64,000 bases of DNA from Chlamydomonas reinhardtii (lineage: Eukaryota; Chlorophyta; Chlorophyceae; Chlamydomonadales; Chlamydomonadaceae): positions 2,800,952 through 2,864,951 of the forward strand of contig NC_057015.1 in NCBI RefSeq assembly GCF_000002595.2, given 5' to 3'. This document shows positions 11,877-24,743 of the stretch, piece by piece (within the stretch, counting starts at the first letter, position 1; every line of letters begins with the position of its first letter). The translations under genes were made by a program, and so were the position numbers. The notes beneath the pieces are model-generated. The model made no database searches, was not told the origin of the DNA, and saw nothing but the letters and a program-made list of their open reading frames with translations.

Positions 11877-13236
11877 AGCAGCCTACTGGATGTGGGTTTC
11901 GTGAGTGCTGGAGTGCGGGAGAGAGTGGTGCCGTGCCGAGTGGGATACCTAAATCGAAAACCTTAACAGATGTGATGCATCGGGCATTGTTGGTCGCATT
12001 GGCAGCTGCCGACACTACTGTAGTGTGCATATGTGTGCCGTGTTCTAGTGATTTGATCTGTGTTAACCAGACTGGGCTTAATAGCCTTGATGTCTGATGT
12101 ATGATAGCTACGGCGGGCATATATTCCCCCGAGGATCATCTCGGGAAGTGCATGGGGTTGTGGCTTGAAGCCTCAAACATATACATGCAAGCAACGGAAA
12201 CTCGGTTGTGTGTGGGTCTGCATAACTAGAGGGCACACTGTTTGCATGGCAATATGACGCGCCGTTTCGACTGCAAGAGCGCCGATGCTAAGCACGTGAG
12301 CAGTCAACTAGACACGGGTCAGCCTGCGCGTGCGTTGTGGTCATCAAACATGGTGTTGACGGAACATGAGAGATGGGCGTGTGTGGTGCGTGTCGGTTGA
12401 GCTAGAGAGTGTGCCAGGTGCCGGGCGGGTTTTGGGGGGGGGGGCTCGGACGTCCTACCTGCCAGCTGAGCCTGCGGATAGCACCCTCGTGGCACCCGCA
12501 ACACGGGTACGGCGGCGTGCGCCTGCGCCTGGCGGGGTGTTGAATGTAATCCTGTGAACAGAAGCGCATGCAACATTCAGCGTCTGTTGCGTAGCTCTTG
12601 CTGTCGGAATCAGCCAGGTAGGCTGGTAGTGCAGCTGCGCTCGCGGTTCACCAAAGATGTCATAGACGTCTTCCTGCATCGATCGCTGGGCTGCCGAAAG
12701 CCCGTATACTGGGTGGCGCAAGGCCGTGTACTGGGGGGTGCAAGCATGGGACTGGAAGCGGCCACTGTTGGTCACTTCATGTCCATTGAGTATAATATGA
12801 TCGAGCGCTGGTTCGCTGCATCCGCGCAACTCAACTCATTAAGCCGACCCGGCAGCATAGAGACATGCGCTTGCTAGCCATCACGACCTGGACGGGCACC
12901 CTGGGCCAACACTCCCTCTTGAATTTTGAACATCCCGGAAAGTTTGGGGTTGGCGCTAATTACGCGGGCATTAATTAGTGTATTCCGCGGGGCTGCCCGT
13001 CAACCCCCCGTTGCCCAAACGACCGCATGTGGAGCCCAGGGTTCGGCACGATCGACTCCGATAGCCGCAACGCCCGTTTCGCGTATCATGACTTCGCACT
13101 CTATCAACATTTATATAGCTGTACTGTTTCGCCATAGGGTGTCCGATAGCTCTGACACCTCAAGATTGTTGCGCGACTGTCGGCGTGAAATGGGCGGCGT
13201 GCTGGTTCCTTGAAAGCTCCTGATAGACGTTTCAAA
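11877..13236. other. 1.36-kb spacer before the giant F-box gene
   Basis: No supported exon on either strand. It holds a run of about ten G near 12434-12445, sparse AT-rich patches around 12930-12980, and a TATATA-like box at 13112-13117. It may include the transporter 3' end and the promoter of the next gene. Confidence 0.5.
13112..13117 (+). promoter_or_regulatory. candidate TATA box of the giant gene
   Basis: TATATA inside a short AT-rich patch, about 120 bases before the ATG at 13237. Confidence 0.35.
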
Positions 13237-16200
13237 ATGGAGGAAAGGCCACGCAAAGCAGCGAAGAGGTTCGCGAGCGGCTTCCCCACGCAACACAGCG
13301 TCAGCCCATCTCCTCTCGTGGAAATACCCCAGGACCTGCTGCACCGCATCATTCATGTGTACCTATCTCCTGCTGACGTGCTGGCATTTCGGGCGACATC
13401 GTCCGCGCTGCGCCACGCCGTCGACACAAGCCGCGAGAACATATGTATTCACCTCCCACACCTCCAGCAGTTCCTTTTTCTCGACTTGTGCAGCGAGGCC
13501 GACCGCGCAGCAGCTCTGCCGGAAGCTGCTCAGGGGCGCGCTGGGGCAGGGGCGTCAGAGGGCGCGGGCGCGGCAGTGGCTGCGGACGTTGCCCCCGGCC
13601 GCTCGGCCTTCCTGCATGCGTTTTCCAGGTGGCCCCGTCTTCGCGACGTCTACGTGCTGGGCGATATGCCGGAGGGCCTGATAGCGAGGCTGGTGCAGGA
13701 TGCGATAGCTGCCCAGCGCCTGCCCGAATTGCGGCACCTGCTGCTGCACCGCGTGTGCTGGGCACCGCCGCCGGCCGCAGCGCTGGCAGGCACACAGGCA
13801 GGGCACCAGCAGCAGCCGCAGCAGCACCAGGCAGGCCAGGCTCAGGGAGGAGGTGGAGTAGGAGGAGGGGCAGGACCCGGAGGAGCGATGCAAGGCGCGG
13901 CGGAAGCCGGCGTGCCGCCTCCTCCTCCCGCGCCGGCCGCGAACGCAGCGCCGCCCGGGGCTGGCTCATGCTTGCGGACGACTGCAGTGGCCGCGATGCT
14001 GGTGTGTGAGTCAACGCTACTGGGCGCATTGACGCCGGCAGAGGCGGTGGCGGAGCTGGAAGCAATGGACCTGCCGCGCGGGCCGCAGCCGCTGGTGCCG
14101 CCCGCCGCACCCGCCGCCGCTGCTGGTGCCGCCGCTGGCGGCGCCGCAATCGGCGCGGGCGGGGTCATGCTGGCCGCCGCGCTGGGCTTGGACTTGGGAC
14201 CCGAGCTCCTCCAGCAACAGCAGCAACAGGCTGTGGATCTGATGGCGCCGGCGGCGGCTCCGATGGCGCCGCCCGCGCCGGTCGTGCCGCCTGCCGGCGG
14301 CGGCGCAGCCGCCGGCGGCGGCCACGGCGGCGGCCCCGTGCCTGTCGCCTGGCCCGACAGCCGCGTGCGTGACTCCGTGTCTCAGTCACTGGTGCACTGG
14401 CTGGGGCACCTGGCGGGGACCCTGGCCCACGCCGGCGCTTACGACGAGGCGGAGCGGGTGGCGAAGCTGTTGTGGGTGCCGACACTGGCGGATGTGACGC
14501 GGGCCACCCTGGCAGCGGTGCTGCTGGCGCGCGGGCTGCCGGCGCGCGCGGCGCGGGTGCTGCTCGGCATGTTCCAGCCGCGCCACGGCTGGGCGCTTGC
14601 GGAGCCGGTGCTCCAGGCACTGGAGCGGCAGCTGCAGCCGCCGGGGGAACAGCAGGAGCGGCAGGAGCAGCCGCCGCGTCAGGGCAGAAGGTTGAGAGAC
14701 ACGTGGCCGGTAAGGCCGCCGGCCGCCGGTGACGGCCCGGCGGCAGCGGGCGGTGGCGGGCGGCGCTCCAAGTTCGGACCCGCCGTCCAGCCGCCGGCGC
14801 CGGCGCCGGCGCCGGGCGCGCAGGCAGCAACGGCGCCCGCGGGTGCAGCGAACGGGGCGGCGGCAGGGGTTGCAGGACCCGGTGGAAGCGCAACGGGTGC
14901 AAAGGCATCTGGGTCGGGGGCAGGCTCGGCAGGCTCGGACGCAGATGTGGGTGGATCCGGAGGCGGCGACGCTGCCGCTGTCGCTGCCGCCATCCCGTCG
15001 GCCGACAGCGAGACGGCACAGCTGGCCAGCCGCCTCCGCGACGCCATGGCTCCATTTATGGAGGACGCCGGGTTCTTTGGCGGTATGGGACTGGGCGGCG
15101 TCGGCGTGTTCTCCCCGGGCAACCACGCCGTCTTGCTGGGCGGCCCATCGCAACTGACCCGGGCGTTTCTGGACGCGGTTGCTGACTGCGCCGCTGGCCG
15201 GCCGGCGGTGGGGCTGCAGCGCCTGGCGGCTCACTGGGTGGCACGGCGGCGGCAGCTTAAGCAGCGCCGCGCAGACCTGGCGCGATCGGTGGTGCGCGCG
15301 CGGCTGCGCGTCACGCAGGCGATGGCGCACGTCACGCAGGCGCTGAGGTTGGGGCGTGCAGCTCAGGCCGCGCCGGCGTCGGCGGTGGGCGCACCTGGGC
15401 CGAGGGTCTACCCCGCGGCACCGGTAGCGGGGCCGGCGGCGGTTGAGGAGCCCGGCGCTCCAGGTGCGGCCGCGGCAGTGGCGGCGGCGGCAGCGGGTGA
15501 TGACGGCGTCCAGGCCGCCGCCGCCGCCGCGCCGCCAGGTGAGGGCCCCGGCGGTCAGCAGGAAGGCGGCGGCGCCGCCGCCGGCGACGCTGCCGCGGCC
15601 GTGCCGGCCGGCGACGATGAGCCGCCGCCCCTGGCGCCGCCGGCTGCAGCCCAGGCCGGCAGCGACAATGACTTCCTGAGTGACGACACGTCGGACAGCG
15701 ACAGCGACAGTGTGCTGGACGGTGCCGCCGCCGCTGCTGGTCAGGGCGCCGGCGGCGCTGGAGGTGGCGCTGGTGGCGACGGCGACACCGGCCGGCGGCG
15801 GCGCAAGCGCGGTGACCCGCACAGCGCCGCCGCCTGGCGGCGGGCGTGGCTGCAGGCGGAGATTGAGCTGCGGTCGCTGAAGCGGTCGCTTGAGAGCCAC
15901 GACCGGCGCGCTGTGGAGGAGGACTCGGAGTGCGCCTCTGCGGTGAACGAGTACCTAAGCAGGCAGGTGCTGCCGGCCGCGCGCACCCACCGCTACAGCG
16001 CCTGCTGGCGCCGTGGCGGCTGCCCCGCGTTGGAGGCGGCGCCTGGGGCCGGTGCTGGTTCCGTGGCGGGGGCCGGGGCTGGGGCTGGCGATCGGCAGGC
16101 GCAGGCATCTGGTGCTGCGGCAGCAGGCGCTGGCGGGGAGGGCGGTGCTGGCGGGGAGGGCGGTGCTGGCGGTGCTGGCGGTGCTGGCAGCAGCAGCGGC

Positions 16201-19200
16201 GGCGCCGGCACGCCGTCGCCGGGGCAGGTGCAGGCGATGCAGGTGCAGCTACTGTCGGCGCTGCTGCATATGCTTGACAGCTTCCTCCCCGAGCCCGAAC
16301 CCGAGCCCGAGCTTGAACCCGAGCTGGAGCCCGACGCTGCAGGCGAGGGCATGGACGTGCCCGAGAGCAGCAGCGGCAAAGACTCTGCTGCCGCAGCCGC
16401 AGCCGCAGCCGCAGCCCGCCGGCGCGTTGCACGGCGTCAGGCCCGCATGCAGCTGCTTAAGCCGGTGATGGCATGTCGCGAGGCGCTGACGTCTCTGTGC
16501 GCGCTGCTGCTGCTGGGCAGCGGCTGCGCCGCCGCCGCCAGTCGGCTGCTGCGGGCGGTGCGGGTGGGCTGCCCGCACGGCCGGGCGTCGCTGCTGGACC
16601 GGCTGTGGGCGCTCACGGGCGCGGGGAGCACGTGGGTGCGCGCGCTGCCCTTCCACGGCAGCGTGACGGTCGCGCCGCGGCCGGCGCTGCTGTGGAGGGA
16701 GGAGGGCGCGTCCAAGCAGGCTAACGGCGCGAGGCAGGGGCAGGAACAGGAGCAGCCCGCCGGGGGACCGGCAGAGGCAGCAGGCACCGCGGCAGCTGTG
16801 CCAGTCAGCTGCGGCGACGGAGCAGGCGCCGCCGCTGCCGCCCAGGCACTGGCCCCGCCGCCGCTGGGCCCTCAGCAGCAGCAGGCACCGGCTGCGCAGG
16901 AGGCGGCGTGGGCGGTGCCGCTGCCGCCGGTGGAGGGCTTTGAGCACCACGGCGGTGTGGGCGGCGGGCCCGACGAGTGGGAGGGCCTGGGCGAGGGCAA
17001 CCATATGGAGGTCCTGGAGGACGTGCCGGGCAGCCGCATCTACTTCCTGGACGTGCAGGTGGGATGGGGCAGTGGGGGAGTGAGGGGCCGGGGAGTGAGG
17101 GGCTGGGGGCTGGGGGGCTAGGAAGGGGGGCGTTGGGGAATGGGGGGGCTGCGGTGGGCGTGTGCCGCGTGCGCTTTCGTGCCCGCAGTGCTGGGCTGGT
17201 TGGCTTGTTGGGGAAGATACGGGATGCGCGGCAGGCAGGACGCTCGAAGGTCAACGACGTGTCCGTGTTACACTGAAATTGTGTTCCCTTTGTGTGCGCG
17301 TGTGTCTGTCTGTCTGTCTGTGTGTCTGTCTTCTATCTGTCTGTTTGTGTGTGCCTGTGTGTGTATGTGTGGCACACAGCCGCTGTGGGTGTTCGGCATG
17401 GGCGAGCTGGAGGAGTTCCCGGGCCCCCTGGACGACGACGACGACGACGACGACGACATGGACGAGGCCGGGGACGGCGAGGCGGACGCGCTGATGGACG
17501 ACCTCGTGGCTCAGCAGGAGGTGCAGCAGCAGGAGGGACAGCAGCAGGAGGGACAGCAGCCTGCGGAGGCGTGGGGGGAGGTGGGCATGGAGGCTGCGCC
17601 CGAGGCGGCCGCGGCGCAGCATCAGGCAGCAGGCCAGGCGGCCGCGGAAGCCGAGGTTGAGGGCATGCAGCTGGATGCTGACGCCGCGGCGGCACAAGCC
17701 GCGGCGATGGAAGCGGTGGAGCCGCCGCTGGAGGCGCCGCCAGCGCCGCCGCCGCTGCCGCCGGACTTCCCAGCCGCGCAGCTCCTGCCAGACGCCATCT
17801 TGCAGGGGATCCCGCCGCCGCACGCGGGCCCGCAGGGCCAGCCGCACGGCCAGCCGCACGGCCACCCGCCCGGCCAGCCGCACGGCCAGCCGCAGGGCCA
17901 GCCGGCGCCGCCGCCGCCACTGCCGCCCGGCTTCGTCCTGGACGGCCTGGACGTGGAGCTGCCGGAGCAGCTGCAGATGCGGCTGCAGGAGGAGCGGCAG
18001 GTGCGGCTGCTGACGCGCGCGGTGCGCTGGCTGTGGTCGTGGGCGCCCAGCGGCACAGCCAGCTTCAGCCCCGCCGCCACCGCCGCCGCCGCCGCGTCGC
18101 AGTTCGCCAGCGGCGGGCCTTGGGCGGCGGCGCCGCACCCTTGCCGCGTGTTCCAGGCGCAGCCGGTGCTGGTGCAGCTGATGCGCGAGGTGGTGAACGC
18201 CGTGCTGCTGCCCAGGCTGTTACAGGGGGATGTCGGTGGCGTGGCGGCAACGCGCGGCGCGGTGCTGGCGGCGGTGGGCCTGGCGGGTTCGCCGGCCGCG
18301 CCAGTGGTGTCGCTGGACGCCATCGCGCCGCAGCCCAGGGCCGAGGTGGGGCAGCGGCTGTCGTCGCTAGCACAGCTGTTCAAGCAGGGGCTGATTAAAC
18401 ACTTCTTCAACTTGAAATCGGCCGCAAACGCCGAGGTCGATGCCGCCGCGGGCGAAGGAGCGGCCGGGCGGTTGGACGGCGCAGGGCCATCGACGTCCAC
18501 AGGCGCGGATGCAGGTGGCGTTGGGGCTGCTAGCACCTGCGCCGGCGCGGGTCCTAGCATCAGCGCGGCGGGCGGCAGCTCGGCTGGCGCTGGCAGCAGC
18601 GCAGCACCCGCGCTGCAAGGCGCCGCGGCCGACTCCGAGGCTGAGGCTGTCGAGGACGAGGACGGCGAAGCCGCCGCTGCGGCTACCACCCTCTTGGGCG
18701 CGGATGAGGACGCGGACCTGGCGGACGAGCTGTCCAGCGGCGCCGGGCCGCCGGGCTGTCAGGAGGTGTGGCGCGCCTCTCTGGCGACGCTGATGGCGGC
18801 GTGTGGCGGGGACCAGGAGGTGCAGCGGCGGGCGGTGGACGTGGTCCTGGGCATCGCAGATGTGCGGCCGCGTCTGTCGTCTGCGGTGATGGTGGCGCAG
18901 GTGCGTGGGGAGGGCTGGAGGCAGCAGGCAGGCTGGCTGGCAGGCTGGCAGGCAGGGAGGGAGTGCTATGTGATTGGGGGTTGGCAAGGACGTGTGATGT
19001 TGGGGGAGGCTGCGTGGCTTGCCGGCTATAGTTGAGGACGGTGCCACAGCCACGTACTCGATCATGCTGATGCGTGTTGCCGTGGGGCTGACGTGTCGTG
19101 TCATGCCGTATCGTCGCCGTGTCGTGTCATGTTGTGTCGTGTCGTGTCATGGCGTGCAGGTGCTGGTGCAGCAGGGCCAGGCGGGCGCGGCGGCGGAGCT

Positions 19201-22200
19201 GCTGCTGAAAGCGTACGGCACCTGCGACGAGGTCGTCAGCAGCACCGCGCCGGCGGCAGCCGCAGCAGCAGCAGCAGCAGCAGCAGACGCGCATGCTGCT
19301 GCTTCGGCTGATGCTGCCACGGCCATGGACGGAGTCACGGAAGACAACATGGCGGGCCCGTCGGGCGGAGGCCTTTCAGCTGCCGCAGATTCCTCCGCAG
19401 CAGCAGCTGTGGCCGCAGCGCCAGCAGGCGCGGACGCCAACACCACCGGCCGTGCCGCGGCCCCAGCAACGGCAATGACGTCCACAGGCATTGCGGTCCG
19501 GCGCGAACCCGAGCTGCAGTTCCGGATGACGGTGTCCGGCCTGCCGTCCCTCCTGTGGGCCTGTGCGCACATCGAACACATGGCACGCATGGTGACGGCC
19601 GCTCCCTCCAGGTCCGCTCCCAGCCCCGACGCCGCCGTTGCGGCCGCCGCCGCGCACGCTCCCGGCCCAGACGTGGCGGAGGCGCCCGCGCCCGGCATCA
19701 ACCTGCCCGCTGGCTTCGGCGCAGCCCTGGCGGCGGCGGTGGCTGCGGCGGCGCCAGCCGCCGCCCCGGCTGCGGCGGCGCCGGCCGCAGCCACCGCCGC
19801 TATTAGCGCATCAAGGGCGGCGGATGTTGCCAATGCGGCGGCGCTTGTGTCTGTGATGCGGGCGCTGCCGCCGGTGTTCCTGCACCGGGCCATGCTGTCG
19901 GCGCCGCTGGCTCTGAGCCCCGTGGAGGCTGTGGCGCGGCAGCTGCTGCTGGGTTCGCTGGGCCGGGCAGACCCGCTCATCGGTAAGGCTGTCTGTGTTT
20001 TGGGCGAGGACACGCCGGCTGCGCCTGCATTTGCGGAAGCCTGCAATGTTCCATTAGGAACGGGCACGTGTGCGTCCTTGCAGGCCGTGTGTGCTGTGCC
20101 GTGCCCGTGCTCCTGCTGGCGCTGAGTACCGTGTGTGGCAACGGATGCGCCGCCCGCAGGTGAGGGTGACATGGCTCTGGCGCTGCGGCAGATGCTGTAC
20201 TTCAGCAAGCTCACGGTAAGCATTGTGATGGCGGGGCGGCGCGGCGATGGCAGGGCGGCGCGACGGACTAGTAGCCAGTGACGCACGATCAGCACCAAAG
20301 CAACCACAAGCCGTGCTCTCGTGTGCCGGGAAGCGCGTCCTGCGCTAGCTACCGTACAAGAGGTGTGTGCTTTCGTGCTGACGCCCAGTCGTCGACAAGC
20401 CAGACTTCGTTGTGGCCGGCGTGGTAATGCAGGCCGTGCCCTGGGACGACGCCCACGATGCCACTCGGCCCCTTGCGGAGCGCGAGGCGGCCGGCGCTGG
20501 CGACATGCTGGCGAGCCTGATGCAGGCAAGTTCTTTGGGTTAGGCACGTTGGCTGCGTGCGTCAGACACGGCCTGTGCGATGCTGTTGAGTGTCAGCAGC
20601 AGTACCTGAGCTTGCCGCGGCACCTGAACGGTACAATGCTGCCTTGTGCTCATGCAGTTGATGGACTCGACTCTGATGTCGGCCATAATGGGGCAGCGGG
20701 GCGGAGCCGCCGCCGCCGCCGCCCTTGCTGGCGCCGCCGCCGCCGGTGGCGGCGGAGGAGGAGCAGGGGCTGGCGGCGCTGCCGGCGGCGGAGGCGAAGG
20801 CGGACCGGATGTGGAGCCGGGCGTCGGGGCGCCGCTGCCTGCGGCGGGGCACCTGGTAGCGCAGGCGGCGGCGTTAATCGCGGATGCGTATGCACAAGCG
20901 GATTCGGACTCAGACTCGGCGTTGTATGATGACAGCAGCAGTGAGGATGGAGATGGTGGTGGTGAGGAGGGGGAGGCGGCGGACAGCGGTGCGGAAATTA
21001 GCGAGGAAGGACAGGAGGGCGACGGCGACCGCGTGGGCGAGGGCGCGGCAGGCGGGCTAGTAGCCAGGGTGGGAGCGGCAGCTGGTGGGGCTGGGGCTGG
21101 GGCTGGGGTTGCTCATCATGGGGCACAGGCCAACGGCGGCCGCGGCGGCTTGCCCGGCGAGCGGGGTGCTGGGCCACCGGAGCTGTTGCCGCCGCGGCCA
21201 CCCCGCCAGGCAAGCGCGCCGCGTGGCGCTGTCGCCGGCGGCGGCAACGCCGGCGGCGCCGCATTGAGGCGCGTGCCCGCTGTGCTGAGGCGCCTCCGCA
21301 GCACGCCGGGTCTGCTTCGCGACCTGCTCGCGGAGTTTGCGGCGTCAGGGCTGTTCACCCTGGCGCCCTCAGCCCAGGCAGCCTGGGTCCCGGGCCTCCC
21401 CACGCGCTCCTCCTCTGGCGCCACATCTTCGCTGGTAATGCCCTCGACGGCTGCGGCTGTCATGGGCGCCACGGATTCCTCCTCTGCGCTCCGGGCGTGG
21501 CGGCGCTGGCCCGCAGGGCTGATCGCCGCGCGGCGGCTTCCGCGGCTTCTGGCGGCGGCGCTGCTGCCAGCTGACGTGGCGCCGCTGCTGGGCGGCATTT
21601 TGTACAAGACCGCCGACAACTGCTTCCGGTAGGGCCGTGCGCGCTTAATGTGTGTTAAAGAGCACAAGGCAGGACATATGCAGGACAGTGCCTGCGATGC
21701 GGAACGACGCGCGTGTGCGTGTATCTCATTTTGCACTTGTCGTAATCGCTTCCTGCCACCGTCGTGATCCGGGCTGTACGGCATTGGTTGTATCGCGGTC
21801 AGTGTCATCCAACGAGTAATCAATACCATACGCCTTCAATGCGCCCTTTGCGTACTGCAGCGGCAGCCTGCTGTATGCGCCGGTGATGGCGGCGGCGGCG
21901 GCCCGGGATGTGGGCCTTCCCGCGCTGGGGCCAGCAGCTGGCCGCCTGGTGGTGAGTGGAGTGCAACACGCAAGTGCGCCGTGCGGCTAGTGTGCTTACC
22001 GACATTGCTAGGACACGCCATTATGTGCAATCTGCATTTCGGTACCAGACCACACACAAAACGGCGCTCGCCTCAGCGGTTAGCACAACACGCCGCCCGC
22101 TCCAATGCCCCGCAGCGCGCCGGCGTCTTCCGGCTGTGCACCACCAGCCTGTCCTACGGCGTCCAGCAGCGGCGACTGGAGGCACACGAGGCAGCGCTGG

Positions 22201-24187
22201 CGGCAAGCGCCAGCCACACCGGCACCGGCACGGGCACCGGCACTGTCGCTTCCCGCCGCCTCCGTGCTCAAAGCGGCGCAGCTGCTGCCACACAAACAGC
22301 TGCAGTTGCGGCTGCTACCAACGCTGCTGCGGACACCACCCGGAGACGCAAGCGCCGCTCCCGGCATGTCGCCCGGCACCGCCCAGACGACCTTGTACCA
22401 GCCGGGTCCGCATCCGCAGCTGCAGCTGCTGCAGCCGCGCTCGCCGCAGCGCCCCGGCTGCCGCGTGGCACGGCGCGGAGCCAGCCGGCACAGGCGCGGC
22501 CGCTGCCGCGCGCCCGCACGTGCTGGGGCGCCGCCGCGGAGCTGCTGCTGCGGCTGTATGCGCCGGTGTGGTGGCGGGAGATGGGCGTGACGCTTCGGTC
22601 GCTGCAGCACCTGGTTGACCTGCCGGCGCGCGACGTGGTGGCGCCGCTGACACAGCTCATGGCGCTGTGCATGCACCCAGCGGCGGAGGCGTTGGGGCCG
22701 AGGTTGCGTTGCGACGAGCGGGTGCCGATGCCCATCAGGACGTGGGAAACGGTGGGTGGCAGATGCGGCGGCGAGGCGCATCAGTGGCAGGGCTTTGCGC
22801 TAGCACTGCCATTAGCCAGTCGCAGCCGCGCTACGATTTAACCAATCAAGCTGACAGTCCGCTGCAACCGCGCCTCTCTTGACCCCGACAGGTCACGCTG
22901 CAGGAGATCGCGGGGTTCCTCCTCGCCGACATCCCGCCCCTGCCGCCGCCGCGGTCGGGACCGCCGCTGCCCGCCTGCGTGACAGGCGCCGAATGGCAGG
23001 CAGCAGCCACTGATGACTGCCCTCCCGCTCCAACCTCGCACGCAGCGGCTGCGGCCGCGGGCGCCGTCGCGACAGACCTGCCACTCCGCCGTTTCGCACG
23101 CTCCGGCGACAAGGCCGTTTTCCAGGACTCCACAGCCATCCCATTCTCGGAGCTGGGCCCACGGGACGATCCGCTAAAGGACGGTTTGTCGACTGTGACG
23201 AGCAGGGTGCTGCTACTGGGCTTGGCAGCCCTGGCCGACAGCCGCAGCCCCCGGTCCGGCGACCGTGCGGGCGGCGGTGGCGGCGGCGGCGGCGGCGGCG
23301 GCAGCGGCGGCAGCGGCGGCGGCGGCGCATCCACGTCAGCGGCAGGGGTCCCGGGCCGCGGCCGCGCCGGGGGCAGGCGGGGTGTGCCGGGCCTGTCAAC
23401 CGCTGCCCGAGTCTTGACTGCGCTGCAGGTGCGAGCCTGGCGTTGTGTGTGAGCGAGTCCTGTGCCAGGCCGGGAGAGGGGTGCAGGCGTGTCGTGTCGC
23501 CACTTACGACACGTGTGGCAATGTGTTGGCCCGCAGCACACCGCACCGCATGCGCTATGTTCATGTACTCGAATCACGTACGGACATCTGTGTGTACCGT
23601 ATGTACCTTCCTCGCAGGTGCCACCGGCTGCGGTGGCGGAAGTGCTTCAGGGCGCGCTGCAGGGTTACTTGGACGCCCCTCGCCGACCCGCAGTGCAGTC
23701 ACCGCAGCAGCCGCAGCCGCAGGCTAATGGAGGTGCGGTCCTGAGGCAGCAGCCAGCAGACCTGGTGGAACAGGGCCGGGCGCAGCGGGGCCCGGAGGGA
23801 GGGGCGATGCGCGCAAGGGCGGCGGGGCGACCGGTCACGGCGGGAGGCGACTCGGATGAGGACCAGGCTGGAGAGGCGGAATCCGCTCTGGAGCTGCAGG
23901 CGAAGCAGGAGCTTTTCGTCGCCCTATTGGACCGCCTGCGCGGCCCTGATGATGCAACGGGCAGCGTGAGCGTGTCCAGGCGTGGGATGCAGCAGCCGGG
24001 GGTGGAGTCGGCGGCTGGAGCATCGGGTGCGGCGTTTTGGATGCCTCACTTGGTGCGGGAGCTGCAGGCGGTGCTCGCTGACAAAGGCGTAGCGGGGGCG
24101 GGGGCTGCGGATGCCCGGGAACACCGGGGGCTCAGACGGCGTGCGGAGGTTATTTCATATTTGCTGAAGCAGTATGGGATGTTGTAG
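13237..24187 (+). CDS. giant low-complexity protein with an F-box-like N-terminus
   Basis: Exons 13237-17058, 17380-18900, 19160-19982, 20160-20215, about 20400-20525, 20658-21628, 21861-21951, 22116-22751, 22892-23428 and 23618-24187; about 3,050 aa. The start at 13237 is the first ATG. Residues about 30-70 (LVEIPQDLLHRIIHVYLSP, then VLAFRATSSALR) fit an F-box helix pattern, suggesting a substrate adaptor of an SCF ubiquitin ligase; this is inference. Ordered islands (LRDVYVLGDMPEGLIARL; WLGHLAGTLAHAGAYDEAE; AAELLLRLYAPVWWREMG; VTLQEIAGFLLADIPPL) are separated by long Ala/Gly/Gln/Pro stretches, an all-Asp run near 17431-17460, and a GQPHGQP repeat. Apart from the F-box I recognise no family. 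The acceptor of exon 5 is uncertain: the strongest AG (20388) breaks frame, while 20399 keeps it. Its donor (20526) appears to be GC. Frame continuity across all other junctions argues for one gene rather than two. Confidence 0.75.
17283..17375 (+). repeat. TG/TGTC-rich microsatellite in intron 1 of the giant gene
   Basis: A TGTC and TG repeat tract running almost up to the acceptor at 17379. Confidence 0.85.
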
Positions 24188-24576
24188 CGTCTCAGCCCAT
24201 CCTCATGTGAAAGGGGAGTGCTAGAGCACCTAGGCACAGGGAGATAGGATGGCAGGGATAGCCGCGAGGCAAGGTAGCGTAGGTAGCGAAGATTTGCGTT
24301 GCGTTGTGTTGGCAGAAGGCAGTGTTACAGAATGATGTACGTAGATGTCATGCGTAGTCTTAGCATGAATGTTGCGGCGCCACAGCGTGGGAACAGCTGG
24401 CACGGACCGTCAAAGGCGTTGTTCAGGCGCACGGCAAGGGGCCATGCGGGGACGCAAGGTGCCATGTGTGCGTGGAGCATCGCATAGAGAGTGGCTTTCC
24501 CTTGCGAGGCTTCATACAGCGAACTGCATTTTTGAGCAAACACCATTTTCATCAAGCGGCAAGTTGCGTCAAATAC

Positions 24577-24581
24577 TGTAA
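24577..24581 (+). terminator. TGTAA polyadenylation signal
   Basis: TGTAA lies 390 bases after the stop of the giant gene and before the next promoter. Confidence 0.55.
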
Positions 24582-24667
24582 AGACAGCCCAGAACTTGCG
24601 AAGCTTTAGCAGCTCGCCACACCGTGAGTGATCTGCCAATTCCAAATTACTTGTTTTAAGTGCCGCC

Positions 24668-24675
24668 TTTTATAG
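24668..24675 (+). promoter_or_regulatory. candidate TATA box of exostosin copy 1
   Basis: A TTTATAG-type element in an AT-rich patch about 70 bases before the ATG at 24744. Confidence 0.35.
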
Positions 24676-24743
24676 TCGTATGGCAAGCCTAGCGGCAGAC
24701 TGATCATTTTTTGCGCGCGAGAGGATGTAACAGCCCGGAAGAA

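Larger units (their letters stand above)
24188..24743. other. spacer between giant gene and exostosin copy 1
   Basis: Holds a TGTAA at 24577-24581 and a TATA-like TTTATAG near 24668-24675, about 70 bases before the next ATG. No other exon is seen. Confidence 0.5.

Noticed and set aside
11877-13236. Extra gene in the 1.36-kb spacer
   Set aside because: Open frames here are short, lack algal codon bias and show no matching splice sites or domains.
14386-15900. 504-aa antisense open frame
   Set aside because: It lies wholly opposite the coding exon of the giant gene, is Arg/Pro-rich with no domain, and is expected by chance in very GC-rich codon-biased DNA. Similar antisense frames at 17622-18689 and 19147-20547 were dropped for the same reason.
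21629-21632. Apparent TAG stop ending a gene at 21632
   Set aside because: The stop overlaps a GT donor (TTCCG/GTAGGG), and joining to the acceptor at 21860 restores a long open frame with the same character.
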